Shown here: positions 5,242-5,875 of the stretch, one piece after another | How positions within the stretch are numbered: position 1 is the first letter of the stretch | Layout: each line of letters begins with the position of its first letter | DNA from: Lentisphaeria bacterium | Lineage (GTDB): Bacteria > Verrucomicrobiota > Lentisphaeria > Victivallales > UBA1829 | Length of the DNA: 5,875 nt | Assembly: GCA_017540385.1 (NCBI GenBank) | Contig: JAFYBD010000185.1 | Span: 1 to 5,875 of the forward strand | Direction of reading: 5' to 3' | Notes under the pieces: generated by a model | Told to the model about the DNA's origin: nothing | The model's database searches: none | The model's input: only the letters and a program-made list of their open reading frames with translations | Program-made: the position numbers and the translations under genes

Positions 5242-5875
5242 TCAGAACGTCCCCGGGTCGGCTTCCCGGACCTCGTCGGCCCGGACGGGCCCGTCCGTGA
5301 AGAGCCAGTATTGCTCCCCCGCGACGGTGGTGAACCGGATGCGGGGGGAACGGTAGACCTCGGTGAAGGTGCGTCGGCGGTCCTTGCTCTGAAGTCTGAT
5401 CGGGTTGGTCCACAGTGCCTGCAGATAGCGCATGCTGCATACGAAATAATGCGGCCCGGGTCCCTCGAGGACCGGTTCCCAGATCGGCGAATACATGAAC
5501 CCGGTCTGGTCGACGAGCGTGATGTATCGGTCGTTCTTTTCCCGGATCCAGTCCGGCACGATCAGAGCGCTTCTGCGCTGGACCTCTTCGAGCGACCAGT
5601 CGAGCGGGCAGAACGTGAGATATCTGCCGGATTCCACGCAGTAGAATTTGATGCCGGGCGCGTAGGCAGAGATCACGGCGTCCGTGATGCCGTAGAACGG
5701 GAGGACGACGGTCGAGCCGGGCGGGAGAGTCTTCGTGAGGTATTCGCCCATGTCCTTCGCTCCGGCGAACGGATGACGGTAATCCTGAACCGCGAAAGAG
5801 ACGCACGCGGGAAGCGTGAAGCAGACGTACAGGACGAGCACCTCCGCGAGCCGAAGCAGGGGGGACGGCGGATGC
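5242..5875 (-). CDS. C-terminal part of an integral membrane protein, GT-C (GT39-like) glycosyltransferase candidate, 5' end cut by window edge
   Basis: The frame is open from the right edge and gives 211 residues before the TGA at 5244-5242. It begins with HPPSPLLRLAEV and one hydrophobic segment, roughly LVLYVCFTLPACVSFAV, probably the last transmembrane helix of a multi-pass protein. The remaining approximately 180 residues look like an extracytoplasmic domain. YRHPFAGAKDMGEYL, then LPPGSTVVLP, then a strand-turn containing YAPGIKFYC, resembles the region after the last helix in GT39/ArnT-like enzymes, where 'F-x-x-A-x-x-Y-L...PPG-x-x-V' is common. A GTG at 5841 could start a 199-residue protein, but GGAG abuts it with no spacing, so I treat it as internal. 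GT-C membership rests on this tail only, without the catalytic N-terminus. The repeat-protein gene follows 48 bp later on the same strand. Confidence 0.6.
   Translation of the reverse strand, partial: HPPSPLLRLAEVLVLYVCFTLPACVSFAVQDYRHPFAGAKDMGEYLTKTLPPGSTVVLPFYGITDAVISAYAPGIKFYCVESGRYLTFCPLDWSLEEVQRRSALIVPDWIREKNDRYITLVDQTGFMYSPIWEPVLEGPGPHYFVCSMRYLQALWTNPIRLQSKDRRRTFTEVYRSPRIRFTTVAGEQYWLFTDGPVRADEVREADPGTF

Noticed and set aside
4697..5806. 369-residue minus-strand frame spanning both genes on the right
   Set aside because: It is the shifted frame of two genes with better starts. Its repeats (RQRKRHA-like) are only the translation of the same DNA repeat in another frame.

Overview
This is a G+C-rich bacterial window with dense coding and short intergenic gaps. 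Clear purine-rich Shine-Dalgarno sites precede most genes. It holds six protein genes, two of them cut by the window edges. A rubrerythrin with an N-terminal rubredoxin domain and a neighbouring Fur/PerR-type regulator suggest an anaerobe or microaerophile. The MoxR plus large coiled-coil membrane protein pair, together with the base composition, would fit a PVC-type phylum such as Lentisphaerae/Verrucomicrobia. That placement is an inference from style, not a demonstrated assignment. No RNA genes, mobile elements or CRISPR arrays were seen.

Layout. Positions 1-2347 (minus strand) form a leftward operon. A three-TM protein with a coiled-coil stalk and a Gly/Gln-rich linker is followed after 25 bp by a MoxR AAA+ ATPase that runs off the left edge. 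Positions 2348-2634 are a divergent intergenic region with one recognisable promoter facing each way. Positions 2635-3426 (plus) encode a soluble family-2 glycosyltransferase of the DPM-like type. Positions 3427-3592 hold an A-tract, a promoter and a Fur/PerR-like palindrome over the predicted start site. Positions 3593-4144 (plus) encode the rubrerythrin. After a 95-bp gap containing a strong hairpin, 4240-4689 (plus) encodes the Fur-family regulator. A convergent pair follows on the minus strand. Positions 4723-5193 encode a small protein made almost wholly of six 23-24-residue repeats built on a Y-P-N-G-N-G-N-G-M-P core. Positions 5242-5875 encode the C-terminal end of a membrane protein resembling GT-C (GT39-type) glycosyltransferases.

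How they work together. The rubrerythrin and PerR-like gene look like a peroxide-defence pair, probably autoregulated through the palindrome. The MoxR ATPase and membrane protein are the start of a MoxR/DUF58/vWA-type operon whose remaining genes should lie to the left of the window. The repeat protein has no recognised function and is the most novel item here. It follows the GT-C-like gene by 48 bp and may be co-transcribed with it.
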